DNA of 64,000 nt. Origin: Novosphingobium sp. (GTDB lineage: Bacteria > Pseudomonadota > Alphaproteobacteria > Sphingomonadales > Sphingomonadaceae). Position 1 is the first letter of the stretch. Each line of letters begins with the position of its first letter. The position numbers and the translations under genes were made by a program. Shown here in pieces: positions 43,993 through 52,763 of the stretch. The stretch covers positions 310,001 through 374,000 of the forward strand of contig NZ_JAPZQX010000004.1 of the NCBI RefSeq assembly GCF_027531025.1. Reading direction: 5' to 3'. Below the pieces are notes generated by a model that made no database searches, had not been told where the DNA came from, and saw only the letters and a list, made by a program, of their open reading frames with translations.

Positions 43993-45239
43993 CTGCGCTC
44001 TGGCGGCATGAGTTGCGGATCTTTCTGCGCCAGCGGATCGCGCTGCCGGCCTTGCTGCTGATGCTGGCGCTTTCCGCGGCCAGCGTCTGGGCCGGTCTGG
44101 CCGAAGTCAGCCGGCAGAACGCGGTGATCGAGCGGATCCAGCCGCAGCAGGCGGAAGATCACGCGGCGGTGGCCGGCCATGCCCTGCGCGATCGCGATCC
44201 CGGAAATGCGGCATACTATACCTTCTACGCCACCTGGGACCGTCCATCGTCGCTTGCTTTCGCGGCCCTTGGGCAGCGCGATGTTGCCCCATACCTGCTG
44301 CGGGTCCGCGCGCTGGCGCTGGAAAGCCAGATCCACGAGAGCGAAAACTACAACGCCGAACTGGCCCTGCCGGGGCGGTTCGATTGGGCCTTCGTCCTGA
44401 CTTTCCTGGCCCCGCTGATCCTGATCGTCCTGCTGCACGACCTGTTCTCGGCGGAGCGGGAGGCCGGTCGGCTGCGCTTGCTGCGGGTCATGGCGCATGA
44501 TCGGCGCGGGTGGTGGCTGCGGCGGATCGCACTGCGCGCGGGCCTGCTGCTGGCCGCGCTGATCGTCCCGGTGGTGATCGGCGGGTTGATCGGCGGTGCG
44601 GGCCTGGCGATCCTGGGACTGGTCGGCATTGCCGCCCTGTACATCGGTTTCTGGGTGCTGCTGTGCCTGCTCGTCAGCCGGTTCAAGCTGGGCTCGATTG
44701 CCAACGCGGCGACCCTCGCGGCGACCTGGTTGGTCCTTACCCTGGTCTTGCCGGCGCTGGCCTTGCTCCTGATCAACGCGGCCGTCCCGGTCCGCCAGGG
44801 TGTGGAACTGACCCTGGCCCAGCGCGAGGCGGTCCACGGTGGGTGGGACAAGACGAAGCAGGAGACCCTGCAGGCCTTCCTCAACCATTACCCGCAGTAC
44901 CGCGACACCAGGCCCGTCGAAGGCGGATTCCACTGGAAATGGTATTATGCGTTCCAGCACCTTGGCGATCTCAGCGTGGCCGAACAGGCCGCAGCCTATC
45001 GGAGCGGCCTTGAGGCCCGCGACGCGTGGACCCGCCGGCTGGCGATCGTGCTGCCCCCGCTGGCCACGCAAGTAACGATTCACCGCCTGGCCGAAACTGA
45101 TCTAGCGGCCCAACTCGCCTATCAGGACCGCATCCGGACTTACCACCGGCAGCTGCGCGAGTTCTACTACCCCTACATCTTCGACGAACGCCCATTCGGG
45201 CCGGAGGAGTTCAAGGCTGCGCCCCGCTGGTCGGAGTGA
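43989..45239 (+). CDS. ABC transporter permease, second DUF3526-like subunit
   Basis: A 416-residue membrane protein paired with the preceding one. An N-terminal helix (IALPALLLMLALSAASVWAGL) is followed by a periplasmic segment, then FVLTFLAPLILIVLLHDLFSAEREAGRLRLLRVM, several helices, and a C-terminal extracytoplasmic stretch ending with an aromatic-rich tail. The GTG start at 43989 overlaps the upstream stop (GTGA). The two permeases plus ATPase form a complete exporter-type complex divergent from the TonB-receptor operon. Confidence 0.84.
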   Translation: MTALWRHELRIFLRQRIALPALLLMLALSAASVWAGLAEVSRQNAVIERIQPQQAEDHAAVAGHALRDRDPGNAAYYTFYATWDRPSSLAFAALGQRDVAPYLLRVRALALESQIHESENYNAELALPGRFDWAFVLTFLAPLILIVLLHDLFSAEREAGRLRLLRVMAHDRRGWWLRRIALRAGLLLAALIVPVVIGGLIGGAGLAILGLVGIAALYIGFWVLLCLLVSRFKLGSIANAATLAATWLVLTLVLPALALLLINAAVPVRQGVELTLAQREAVHGGWDKTKQETLQAFLNHYPQYRDTRPVEGGFHWKWYYAFQHLGDLSVAEQAAAYRSGLEARDAWTRRLAIVLPPLATQVTIHRLAETDLAAQLAYQDRIRTYHRQLREFYYPYIFDERPFGPEEFKAAPRWSE

Positions 45240-45259
45240 GGCCAGCAGGGCAAGGTGAG

Positions 45260-45296
45260 CGATCCTCCGCGGCATGCCTCGCGACCCGCAGGATCG
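45260..45296 (+). terminator. Possible terminator of the ABC operon
   Basis: CGATCCT (45260-45266) and AGGATCG (45290-45296) can pair across a 23-base loop, 20 bases after the second permease stop. No T-run follows, so it is weak as an intrinsic terminator. Confidence 0.3.
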
Positions 45297-45553
45297 GTCG
45301 TTCCGGGGTGATCATTCCTGGTCGGTAGCCTTGGATTTGTCGGTCTATTCGCAACTGGTCTCCGATTGGCGGAGCTGAGGCTTTGAGCGCGATGGTCTAT
45401 GTTACGAGATTCCGCCACTCGGCAGAGGCAGCCGAGCGGCGAAGCTTGAAAGCCCGTTGGTCGACGAGGTGGCGGGGCGAGGCATGGCCTCATCCTAACG
45501 CATAACCACCCTCCGGCCGCGCAGTTGACTTGAGAAGACCGGTGCTGGGCCGG

Positions 45554-45575
45554 TGGCGGAGACGGAGGGATTCGA
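45554..45575 (-). other. 3' end fragment of a tRNA-Ser gene (candidate att site)
   Basis: Read on the minus strand, these 22 bases are a T-loop TCGAAT, the 3' half of the T stem CCCTC, the acceptor 3' strand CGTCTCC, the discriminator G and CCA. That is exactly the end of a serine-type tRNA. No 5' T-stem, anticodon arm or acceptor 5' strand (GGAGACG) precedes it, so it is a fragment and not a gene. Such 3' pieces are typical of att sites left by tRNA-targeting integrases. Confidence 0.7.
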
Positions 45576-45768
45576 TTACTAGGTCTAATCGATTGTTCCA
45601 GAGATCTTCTTGGCAACATTGGCGCACTAAGTGCCCCCTTGCGCGCCCCCGGATCCATCTGATGTAACGAAGCAGCCCAGCAGGAAATGAACTGTCTCGG
45701 CAAATATCGTAGGCTGCGCCTTCCTGATCATGCAGCACTAGTCCAATTCGACCAAATCAATGCTGAAA

Positions 45769-46518
45769 TTACCGCATGAAGAGACCGCCATTCACATCGT
45801 AGGTCGAACCTGTTGCAGACACGGCCCCTGGATGAGCAAGCAAGGCAACAAGCTTTGCAATGTAGTCGGGGTCGCCCAGGGTGCCGACTGGCACTGTCTT
45901 GACCACCGCCGCAAGTTTATCGGCTGGAAGCAGCTGGCGAACCGAATCGAGATCGAGTGGTCCCGGCGATATCGCGTTTACGGTGACCCCGTGCGCCGCA
46001 AGATCGCGCGCGAAGACTTTGGTCAGGGTGATGATCCCGCCCTTTGCCGCGGCATAGTGCGCGCCGGTAGCGGCCCCACCGTTTTGCCCGGCCAGCGAGG
46101 CCATGTTGATGATCCGGCCATAGCCGGCATCGCGCATCCGCTTGCCTGCTGCCTGACAGCCGATAAAGGTGCCCTTCAGCGCAACGGCGGTCACCGCGTC
46201 GAACTCCTCGGGCGAGATCTCGAAGAGCGGCGTGGTGCGCGTGAGGGCAGCGTTGTTGACCAGCACGCCGATCCCGCCCCATCGCTCGTCGATCTGGTCA
46301 AGCGCACGCTCAAAGTCCGCTGGCCGGGTGACATCGAGCTGACAGGTGATCATGTCGGGGTGCGCCAGCTCCTGCGCAGCCGCGGCCAATGCGGCCGCAT
46401 CGACATCGCTCATTGCGACACGGAAGCCTTCGGCCAGCAGGCGGCGGCAGATCACCTTGCCAAGTCCGCCAGTCCCGCCGGTGACCAGGGTGACATTATG
46501 ATGGGCTGGCACCGTCAT
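45769..46518 (-). CDS. iacE: Short-chain dehydrogenase of the IAA pathway (IacE-like)
   Basis: A 249-residue SDR. Cofactor motif TGGTGGLGKVICRRL (variant of TGxxxGxG), the NNAALTRT strand, and the catalytic S (INMASLAG) and YAAAK (HYAAAKGG). It oxidises or reduces a pathway intermediate of indole-3-acetate degradation; in iac clusters IacE acts together with IacA in the early steps. It is the last gene of the cluster, with an ATGA overlap to the dioxygenase small subunit. A cis-diol dehydrogenase role is the main alternative, but the neighbours favour IacE. Confidence 0.8.
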   Translation of the reverse strand: MTVPAHHNVTLVTGGTGGLGKVICRRLLAEGFRVAMSDVDAAALAAAAQELAHPDMITCQLDVTRPADFERALDQIDERWGGIGVLVNNAALTRTTPLFEISPEEFDAVTAVALKGTFIGCQAAGKRMRDAGYGRIINMASLAGQNGGAATGAHYAAAKGGIITLTKVFARDLAAHGVTVNAISPGPLDLDSVRQLLPADKLAAVVKTVPVGTLGDPDYIAKLVALLAHPGAVSATGSTYDVNGGLFMR

Positions 46519-47006
46519 GGTAGGAACGTGATTCCGGCGAGTGCGTCACCGCCGTTGAGCAACCGCACCACCTTTCGCACAATCCGAAAGCTCTCGCCCT
46601 CGCGTCGCAACACCCATTCGACATTGGCGACATAAGTCCGGTGGCGATCGAACTTGTACTCAATCAGCTGCTGGGCGCTCCGCACCTGCAATTCGCCCTG
46701 CTCGGTATGCCCGAGCAGACGGAAGCGCGAGACAGAGCGCAGAGTGCGAGCGGCATGGGCGGCCGACATCGATTCCCCACTTGTCAGGCGGCGCACGCGC
46801 ATGCTGCGCATGGCGGCATCGTCATAGGCGTAGTTGAGCGTGTCCTCAAAATTGGTCTCGTCGGGGTTGACCGGAACGACATACTTGCCCTCGGGCACCC
46901 ATAGCGCCAGCCAGGCGGCATAGTCGCGGGTGTCGAGCAGGTCGGCTTCGAGCGCAATGAACTCGGCGGCGAGCGCCAGATCGCGAGTGGCAACAAGCGT
47001 GCTCAT
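46515..47006 (-). CDS. iacD: Aromatic-ring dioxygenase small subunit (IacD-like)
   Basis: A 163-residue beta subunit of a Rieske-type dioxygenase (NTF2-like fold). Family features are EFIALEADLLDTRDYAAWLALW at the start, DDAAMRSMRVRRL, HAARTLRSVSRF, and EWVLRREGESFRIVRKVV. It supports hexamer assembly and has no catalytic iron. The ATG at 47006 overlaps the large-subunit stop (ATGA), so the two subunits are translationally coupled. Confidence 0.88.
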   Translation of the reverse strand: MSTLVATRDLALAAEFIALEADLLDTRDYAAWLALWVPEGKYVVPVNPDETNFEDTLNYAYDDAAMRSMRVRRLTSGESMSAAHAARTLRSVSRFRLLGHTEQGELQVRSAQQLIEYKFDRHRTYVANVEWVLRREGESFRIVRKVVRLLNGGDALAGITFLP

Positions 47007-48235
47007 GCGGTCATCATCCTCTTCCACATCTGATAGGCCGCGCGCATCCCGGTTTCGGCGGTAACGTCGCCAGCATTGCTCTCGGTCTTGTCCTCGCCGC
47101 GATTGAGCATGATCCAGACCGAATCCTCGCCCGCTTGCGAACCGCGTTGAACCCGTTCCCAGGCCTCGGCATCGTCGGGCGTGCCAAAGCCCATCGGCCC
47201 CTGAAAATGCTCATGCAGCCGCAGCCGCGCACGGTTGGCGGCAGCTGGCCCACCGTCCATCCCGATCGCGATGTGCCGGACCTCGGTCTCTTCGACCGAG
47301 AGTGGCCGCAGCACGCGGAAGAAGGCCATCGAACAGGCCAGATTCGGGAACAGGTTGACGTTGAAACCCGATCCCGTGACCGCGCGCACAATTCGCCGGA
47401 CTTCGTCCTCGCTGTGCTCGGCGCGAAGTTCATCGGCCAGTTCGGCAAAGCGTTCGGGGATCGGCTCGTCCAGGTTTTCCTCAAGATCGACCAGTTCGGG
47501 GATCATCACCATGACCGAGTGGCCATTACCCAGATCTTCGACATAGCCGCCCGCGTCCATGAACGAGAACAACTCGCCAGTGTCGCCATCGAGGCTGGAG
47601 AGGAAGCTCTTGTGCACGATCGGGAAGTGGTAGGCATCAGTGGTGTTTTCGAGCTGGATCTTCCAGTTTCCAGGGAAGGTGAACTTGTGCTCGCCCAGCA
47701 CCTTCACTGGATAACCGCCGCCTTGCTTGAGGAACAGGTCGATCCACGGACGAGCCCGACCGAGGAATTCTTCAAGCGGGGGGGCATCCTGATTGAAAGT
47801 CGCGAAGATCAAGCCGCGATAGCTCTCGGCCCGTAGGTTGACCAAGGTGTAGTCGCCTTTGTCGAAGTCCTTGTAGCCCTTGGGCAAGGGTAGCCCTTTG
47901 AGCGTACCATCGGTGCCGTAGGTCCAGGCGTGATAGGGACAGACAAAGCCCGGGGCATTGCCCTTCTTGGCCTCGCAGATTGTCGCCCCGCGGTGGCGGC
48001 AGCGATTGAGCATGACGCGGACCGTGCCCGCCTTGTCGCGATTGACGATAACTGGCTGACGCCCGACATGGGTCGTGATCCAGTCGTTCTTGTTCGGCAG
48101 TTCGCTGTCGTGCGCGACCCACACCCAGGTCGTGTTGAAGATCCGGTCGATCTCATCCTCGAAGATCGCGGGATCAGTGTAAAGCGCGGTGTGAACACGG
48201 TCGTCCTTGACCAGTGCCGAATAGTCGCGGGTCAT
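47003..48235 (-). CDS. iacC: Aromatic-ring dioxygenase large subunit (IacC-like)
   Basis: A 410-residue Rieske oxygenase alpha subunit. The [2Fe-2S] ligands are C79-x-H81 and C99-x2-H102 (CRHRG and CPYHAWTYG). The mononuclear iron site is in ENTTDAYHFPIVH (D200 region, H203, H208). In iac pathways this oxygenase handles a late oxindole intermediate en route to catechol. It needs electrons from a ferredoxin and reductase; no ferredoxin gene is in the window. Start ATG at 48235 overlaps the IacI stop (ATGA); 19 upstream in-frame residues are not supported. Confidence 0.9.
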   Translation of the reverse strand: MTRDYSALVKDDRVHTALYTDPAIFEDEIDRIFNTTWVWVAHDSELPNKNDWITTHVGRQPVIVNRDKAGTVRVMLNRCRHRGATICEAKKGNAPGFVCPYHAWTYGTDGTLKGLPLPKGYKDFDKGDYTLVNLRAESYRGLIFATFNQDAPPLEEFLGRARPWIDLFLKQGGGYPVKVLGEHKFTFPGNWKIQLENTTDAYHFPIVHKSFLSSLDGDTGELFSFMDAGGYVEDLGNGHSVMVMIPELVDLEENLDEPIPERFAELADELRAEHSEDEVRRIVRAVTGSGFNVNLFPNLACSMAFFRVLRPLSVEETEVRHIAIGMDGGPAAANRARLRLHEHFQGPMGFGTPDDAEAWERVQRGSQAGEDSVWIMLNRGEDKTESNAGDVTAETGMRAAYQMWKRMMTA

Positions 48236-48759
48236 GCTGGGGGGTCCGTCTGACTGGGTTGGGGAACGGGTATCTCGGCCACGTCGCTCCATCGCTCGAC
48301 ACGGCGTGAAAACAGGTTGAGCGTGCGGAAATGGCTTATCCGCCAGATTCCGCCGTCATTCTGGCATTGGATTGTCAGGTGCGCGCTGCGCAGATCCGCG
48401 CGGCCATCGTTATAGTCGCTGGTCTGCAGCATCATCCATTCGCCAGTGCCTTCGGCTCCGTGAAGGCTGATGTTCTCGGCGGTCAGGAAGTGCGCGGTCA
48501 TCGCGAAGTGGGGCTTGGGCAGGCAATAGGAGCGGATCATCTCCACAATGGCCTCGCGCCCGTCATAGCGTCCGAAAGCCTTGGCGTAGCGTCCCTTGCC
48601 CTCCCATATCGCATTCGGGGTGAACAGTTCGCCCAGCTCGGCAAACGGCGTGTCCGGCCCCAGATCGTCGCAGATCCGGAAATAGCGCGCGACCAGCTGG
48701 CGGATTGCCCGCTCGCCTTCCAGCGCCTCGACGCGTGCAAGGAGCGCCGCATCGCTCAT
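48232..48759 (-). CDS. iacI: SnoaL/NTF2-like protein (IacI-like)
   Basis: A 175-residue NTF2-fold protein. ALEGERAIRQLVARYFRICDD and ELFTPNAIWEGKG are typical of SnoaL-like domains; HFLTAENISLHG and GIWRISHFRTLNLFSRR complete the fold. It is placed directly before the dioxygenase alpha subunit, as IacI-type proteins often are. In other iac clusters IacI is needed for a cofactor-free step and its mechanism is not well defined. ATGA overlaps at both ends (48759 and 48235). Confidence 0.75.
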   Translation of the reverse strand: MSDAALLARVEALEGERAIRQLVARYFRICDDLGPDTPFAELGELFTPNAIWEGKGRYAKAFGRYDGREAIVEMIRSYCLPKPHFAMTAHFLTAENISLHGAEGTGEWMMLQTSDYNDGRADLRSAHLTIQCQNDGGIWRISHFRTLNLFSRRVERWSDVAEIPVPQPSQTDPPA

Positions 48760-49112
48760 TCGGGCATGACCAGTTCGCGGCCGAGCCGCGCCTCGACCCG
48801 CATGTACTTCCACAGGCGGTATTCGCCTACCGTGGTCGTGCGAAACAGGTTGCAGACCTCAACCGCCTTGTCGCGACTATCGACATCAGCAAGGATGTAG
48901 AAGGTCCAGGGCCAGCCATTGGGCGAGGTGCCGACCATGGTCTCGTCATCGTCCATCGTGCCGATTACTTCGACGCCGTCCATCTCGCGGATGGTGCGGA
49001 TCATCCCGCCGGTGGCCTTTAGCACACCCATGATCTCGCTGCTCGGCAGGTCGAAAAAGCCTTGCAGCACAGCACCGCAAAACAGCGCCTTGATTTTCTT
49101 GGTCTCGGTCAT
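48756..49112 (-). CDS. iacB: Small alpha/beta-barrel protein (IacB-like)
   Basis: A 118-residue protein with a dimeric alpha/beta-barrel-like pattern (ALFCGAVLQGFFDLPSSE, SPNGWPWTFYILADVDSRDKAVEV, then a C-terminal WKYMRVEARLG). I call it IacB from its size and its position between IacA and IacI. Function of IacB is not established. It starts 13 bases after the IacA stop. Confidence 0.65.
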   Translation of the reverse strand: MTETKKIKALFCGAVLQGFFDLPSSEIMGVLKATGGMIRTIREMDGVEVIGTMDDDETMVGTSPNGWPWTFYILADVDSRDKAVEVCNLFRTTTVGEYRLWKYMRVEARLGRELVMPE

Positions 49113-49125
49113 GTTCTCATTCCTC

Positions 49126-50265
49126 TCATGGGTAGCCCGGCGGCGTGTTCAGCCCGAGCAGCGCCGCGCCGCCCGATTGCCAGGTACCGTCGTTCATGAA
49201 GGCATGCTGCGCCACGACCAGCGCGTCCATCAGCAGACGCGAGAGTGGGTGCGCATTGAAAATACCAGTCGTGCCCGACATCTCGAACGCCCGGCGGGTG
49301 ACATCGGCGCCGGTCTTGGCGATATGCGTGGACACAAGCCGCAGTCGCGCGGCATCGAGCTTGGTTATCTCTACGCCGCTGGCAGCCAAGGCCCAGACCC
49401 GTTCGGTCTCCTCGTAGAACCAGGCCCGCGCAGAGCAGAGCTGGGCTTCCATCTGGGCCAGCGCGATCTGCACGCCGGGCCGCTCCGCCATCAACGGAGC
49501 ACCGGTGATCGACTGTTTGGTCCCCATGCGGATCAGTTCGTCGATTGCCTCGCGCGCAACGCCAGCGCCGACAATGGCCAGAACCTGCGCGGCCATGGCC
49601 ATGGTTGGGTAACGATAGGCGGGTGTATCGATCGACGGCGGGGCCCCACGGATCAGGGTGTAATGTTCGGGAACCAGCACATCATCGACAACCAGATCGT
49701 GGCTGCCGGTGGCAAACATGCCCATGACGTCCCAGTTTTCCTCGATCTTGACCTTGTCGCGCGGCATCACTGCCATTCGGGGCAGGCCGCCGCCTTCTCC
49801 TTCGGTCTTGATGCCGACCCCGATCAGCGAGGCCCCCATCGAACCTGAGCCGAAACCCCAGCGACCCTTGACCCGATATCCACCGCTTTCGGCGATGGCA
49901 GTCTGCGGCGGGAACACTGCACCGGCAAATACCACGTCGGGACTCTCGCCGTAGATCTCTGCCAAAGTGTTCGCCGGCAATGACGAGAGGTACTTGGTGG
50001 CAAAGCCAAAGCTTGCCACCCAGCCGGCCGATCCGTCTGCGGCCGAGATCGTCTCGATCAGCCGAAGAAAGGTCGCGGCATCCATTCCGCCGCCGCCGAA
50101 CTGCTCGGGAACGAATGCGCGATAGATCCCCAGCGCCTGAAACTGTGCGACCAGGTCCTGCGGGATATGCCCTAGCTTGTGGAGTTCACGGCGGCGCTGG
50201 CGGATCTCGGCCAGCATCGGCGCGATCGCGAAGGGCTCGGCCGATCTCGATTGAGCAACGTCCAT
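49126..50265 (-). CDS. iacA: IAA monooxygenase, acyl-CoA-dehydrogenase-like flavoprotein (IacA)
   Basis: A 379-residue flavin-dependent monooxygenase with the acyl-CoA dehydrogenase fold. It has the N-terminal helical domain (FQALGIYRAFVPEQFGG), SAADGSAGWVASFG and GYRVKGRWGFGSGSM, and DVMGMFATGSHDLVVDDV. These are typical of group-D monooxygenases that use reduced flavin from a separate reductase. In the known iac pathway IacA oxidises indole-3-acetate in the first step. The partner reductase is likely the fusion protein at 52757-53917. ATG and the iacH stop overlap by one base (TAATG). Confidence 0.85.
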   Translation of the reverse strand: MDVAQSRSAEPFAIAPMLAEIRQRRRELHKLGHIPQDLVAQFQALGIYRAFVPEQFGGGGMDAATFLRLIETISAADGSAGWVASFGFATKYLSSLPANTLAEIYGESPDVVFAGAVFPPQTAIAESGGYRVKGRWGFGSGSMGASLIGVGIKTEGEGGGLPRMAVMPRDKVKIEENWDVMGMFATGSHDLVVDDVLVPEHYTLIRGAPPSIDTPAYRYPTMAMAAQVLAIVGAGVAREAIDELIRMGTKQSITGAPLMAERPGVQIALAQMEAQLCSARAWFYEETERVWALAASGVEITKLDAARLRLVSTHIAKTGADVTRRAFEMSGTTGIFNAHPLSRLLMDALVVAQHAFMNDGTWQSGGAALLGLNTPPGYP

Positions 50266-51401
50266 TACGCTTCTCCTTTGCTGAAAATCGGCACTTGCCG
50301 CGCAAGCGCGCAGAGCTTCTCATCCTCTCCGCGTCGCCCGACCAGCTGCAGGGAAACGGGTCGGCCATCGACCTCGCCGACCGGCAAGGCAATCGCGGGA
50401 TGGCCCGAGAGATTGAACGGTCGGCAGGCCAAGGTGATCGGCTTGGGCGCAGCAGTGCTGGCGATTTCCAGCAGGCTGGGTACGGAATGGGTCATGGCCG
50501 GCAGCGCAATCGCGTCGAAAATTTCAAGCAGAGTGTCGACCGCAGCAGCGAATGACTGGCGCACCGCTTCGGCGTCGGCGAGCTGCGCGTCCGTGATCTT
50601 GGCTGACATCAGCAGGCGGTCATGCACATCGCGACCGACCAGCCCGGTTTCGGTCAAATGACCGCAGGCATTCCAGGTTTCACGGCCGATGATGGTCAGG
50701 CCAGCATCCGAGGCCTGATTGAAAAGGGGGAGATCGATATCCACGAGCGAGAAGCATGCGGCCGCCTGGGCGCGGACGTGGGCCAGGATCGCGGCTTCGC
50801 CGTCCGGCGAAAACCATGCCGCGCGGGGCTCGGTCGGACTGGCCGCGACTGGGTTCCAATCAGGAGCAATGATCGCCATCGCGCGTTCGATCGCGGCAAC
50901 ATCGCGCGCAAAGGGTCCGACACAATCAAGGCTGCTCACCGCCGGATGAGCGCCCTTGCGGCTGACCCGGCCAAAGCTGGGTTTGAGCCCCACGACCGCG
51001 CAGCAAGTAGCCGGAACCCGGATCGAGCCGCCGGTATCGGTGCCGATCGCGAAATCGACCAGTCCCGCAGCTACGGCCACAGCCGAGCCGCTGGACGAGC
51101 CGCCGGGCATAAGCTGCGGATAGCGGGGATTGATGGGCGTTCCGGTCCAGCTGTTGAGCCCGGTTACCCCGTAGGCCAGCTCGTGCATGTTGGCGCGCCC
51201 GGCGATGGCGCAGCCCGCCGCAGTCAGGCGTCTGACAACTTCGGCGTCCTCAATGGCGGGTTCTGCCCCGGCGAGCGCCCGCGATCCGCTGGTGGTCACC
51301 TCGCCCGCCATGTCGAGGCAATCCTTGACCGCGACAGGCACCTTTCCTGGGCTAGGCGGAAAGGCGCGCACAAGAATCGCGGTGTGGGACATGGCGGTCA
51401 T
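50265..51401 (-). CDS. iacH: Amidase-signature hydrolase (IacH-like)
   Basis: A 378-residue amidase-signature enzyme. The Ser-cisSer-Lys triad is visible: Lys in VPVAVKDCLD, Ser in MPGGSSSGSAVAVA, and Ser in GTDTGGSIRVPATCC. In iac clusters IacH is a hydrolase of a ring-opened or lactam-type indole intermediate. The protein is slightly shorter than many amidases (450+). An 81-base gap separates it from the transporter, so it may start a sub-operon. An ATG at 51392 is an alternative start. Confidence 0.82.
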   Translation of the reverse strand: MTAMSHTAILVRAFPPSPGKVPVAVKDCLDMAGEVTTSGSRALAGAEPAIEDAEVVRRLTAAGCAIAGRANMHELAYGVTGLNSWTGTPINPRYPQLMPGGSSSGSAVAVAAGLVDFAIGTDTGGSIRVPATCCAVVGLKPSFGRVSRKGAHPAVSSLDCVGPFARDVAAIERAMAIIAPDWNPVAASPTEPRAAWFSPDGEAAILAHVRAQAAACFSLVDIDLPLFNQASDAGLTIIGRETWNACGHLTETGLVGRDVHDRLLMSAKITDAQLADAEAVRQSFAAAVDTLLEIFDAIALPAMTHSVPSLLEIASTAAPKPITLACRPFNLSGHPAIALPVGEVDGRPVSLQLVGRRGEDEKLCALARQVPIFSKGEA

Positions 51402-51462
51402 GGCACTTTCATATAACCGAAGCGCAGAATGCGATTGTTCGATCTTGGCTAGGGCCTATGCG

Positions 51463-51479
51463 CCGCCAATTTTCGGCGG
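51463..51479 (-). terminator. Short hairpin after the MFS gene (weak)
   Basis: CCGCC (51463-51467) and GGCGG (51475-51479) with a 7-base loop lie just past the transporter stop codon on the minus strand, in the only large gap of the cluster's right-to-left iac half. There is no U-run. It could attenuate or stabilise the transcript. Confidence 0.3.
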
Positions 51480-51482
51480 ATG

Positions 51483-52763
51483 CTAATGCCGCTCCCAGCG
51501 GCGCAGCCGCAGCATCAGCATTGCGGCCACAAGATATGGCATGGCCATGGCAGTAAATAGGGCTGCAACAGACCAGCCGGCTGCCAGCAGCCCACCCGCC
51601 AGCCATGGACCCAGCACCGAACCCAGCCGGCCCACACCAATCGCAATCCCGGTTGCGCTGGCCCTGATCGCGGTCGGGAACAGGCCGGGGATCATGGCGT
51701 AGATCCCGATCTGGGTGGCATTGATCGCCAGTCCGAGCAGGAAAGCCATCGGCAGCAAGATCGCACCGTCGGGCGGAAGGCGTCCGAAGACCAGCGTCAA
51801 GGCAGCAGAGGCTACAGTCACCACAGCCACAATCGGAATCAGCGAACGCCGGTAGGACAGCCAGCCCAGCGCCAGTGCCGCGATGATCCCGCCCGAAGTC
51901 AGCAAAGCGCCCGCTGAAACCGCTGTTCCTTCGCCTGTTCCGGCATCGGCCAGGATCTTGGGAATCCAGCTGGTCAGGAAATAGAAGGTCATGACGCAGG
52001 CAAAGAAGCTCGCCGCGATCAAGGCCAGCGGTGTCCGAACTTTGATCAACGCCGCGGTGCGCGCCGACTTGGCGGGGCCAGGCGATGCCGGGCACCTTGC
52101 TTCATCGGCAATCTCGCCCAACCGCGCCAGCAGCGCAGTATGTTCAGCCTCTCGCTCCGGTTGGCTGGCCAGAAACGCCAGCGATTCAGGCATGCCGAGA
52201 AAGACCGCGGGAAACAGCGCCAGTGTCAACAGGGCTCCGGCCAGAAACACCGCCGGCCAGCCGAACTGGGCCAACAGCCAAACCGCCAGAAATCCGCCAG
52301 CCGAAGCGCCAATCGCAAAGCCCGCCTGCATCAGAGCGACCGCCATGGCCCGTGAGCGCGGCGCTGCATATTCGGCGACCATGGTGTTGATGCAAGGCAG
52401 GATTGCTCCGATGGCCAGGCCGGTCACCACCCGCGCAGCACCAAGCGCTACCAGCCCGGCCGACAAAGCCGCCGCGCACATCGACAGGGTGGCAATTGCC
52501 AGGCAAGCCAAAATGACCGGGCGCCGGCCATAGCGATCGGCCAGCGGTGCGATCAGGAGTGATCCGGCCATCATCCCGCCCAGTCCCAGGCTGAATAACA
52601 AACCCAGCCGCTCGGGCGAGAGCACCCAGGCTTTCCCGACAGCCGGCGCGGTATAGGCCATGGCGAGAATGTCGAAGCCATCGAGCATGTTGATGCAGAT
52701 ACACAGCGCAATCACCCGCAATTGCAGCGCCGACATGCCCGTGCGCTGAAACATTCTCAGCAT
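51483..52763 (-). CDS. MFS transporter, aromatic acid:H+ symporter type
   Basis: A 426-residue 12-helix transporter. The aromatic-acid family motif is at INMLDGFDILAMAYTAPA in helix 1 (DGFD is diagnostic), followed by ADRYGRRPVILACL (loop 2-3 motif) and a central loop with the EREAEHTALLARL stretch. Given its location in the iac cluster it most likely imports indole-3-acetate or a related acid. It overlaps the preceding fusion gene by 7 bases. Confidence 0.88.
   Translation of the reverse strand: MLRMFQRTGMSALQLRVIALCICINMLDGFDILAMAYTAPAVGKAWVLSPERLGLLFSLGLGGMMAGSLLIAPLADRYGRRPVILACLAIATLSMCAAALSAGLVALGAARVVTGLAIGAILPCINTMVAEYAAPRSRAMAVALMQAGFAIGASAGGFLAVWLLAQFGWPAVFLAGALLTLALFPAVFLGMPESLAFLASQPEREAEHTALLARLGEIADEARCPASPGPAKSARTAALIKVRTPLALIAASFFACVMTFYFLTSWIPKILADAGTGEGTAVSAGALLTSGGIIAALALGWLSYRRSLIPIVAVVTVASAALTLVFGRLPPDGAILLPMAFLLGLAINATQIGIYAMIPGLFPTAIRASATGIAIGVGRLGSVLGPWLAGGLLAAGWSVAALFTAMAMPYLVAAMLMLRLRRWERH

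Larger units (their letters stand above)
45240..45768. other. Gene-free stretch with tRNA fragment
   Basis: About 530 bases between the ABC operon and the end of the IAA cluster. Open frames (45173-45703 and 45490-45738, minus) show no family features. The stretch holds a possible terminator hairpin near its left end and the tRNA-Ser-like fragment at 45554-45575. It looks like a junction or scar rather than coding DNA. Confidence 0.6.

Noticed and set aside
45490..45738. Minus-strand frame containing NRLDLVIESLRLRHR
   Set aside because: This peptide is the chance translation of the tRNA-Ser 3' fragment and its flank, not a gene.
45769..46518. SDR as a cis-dihydrodiol dehydrogenase of a naphthalene- or biphenyl-type pathway
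   Set aside because: The neighbouring IacA, IacH, IacI and IacB-like genes fit the iac order, and no extradiol dioxygenase is present.
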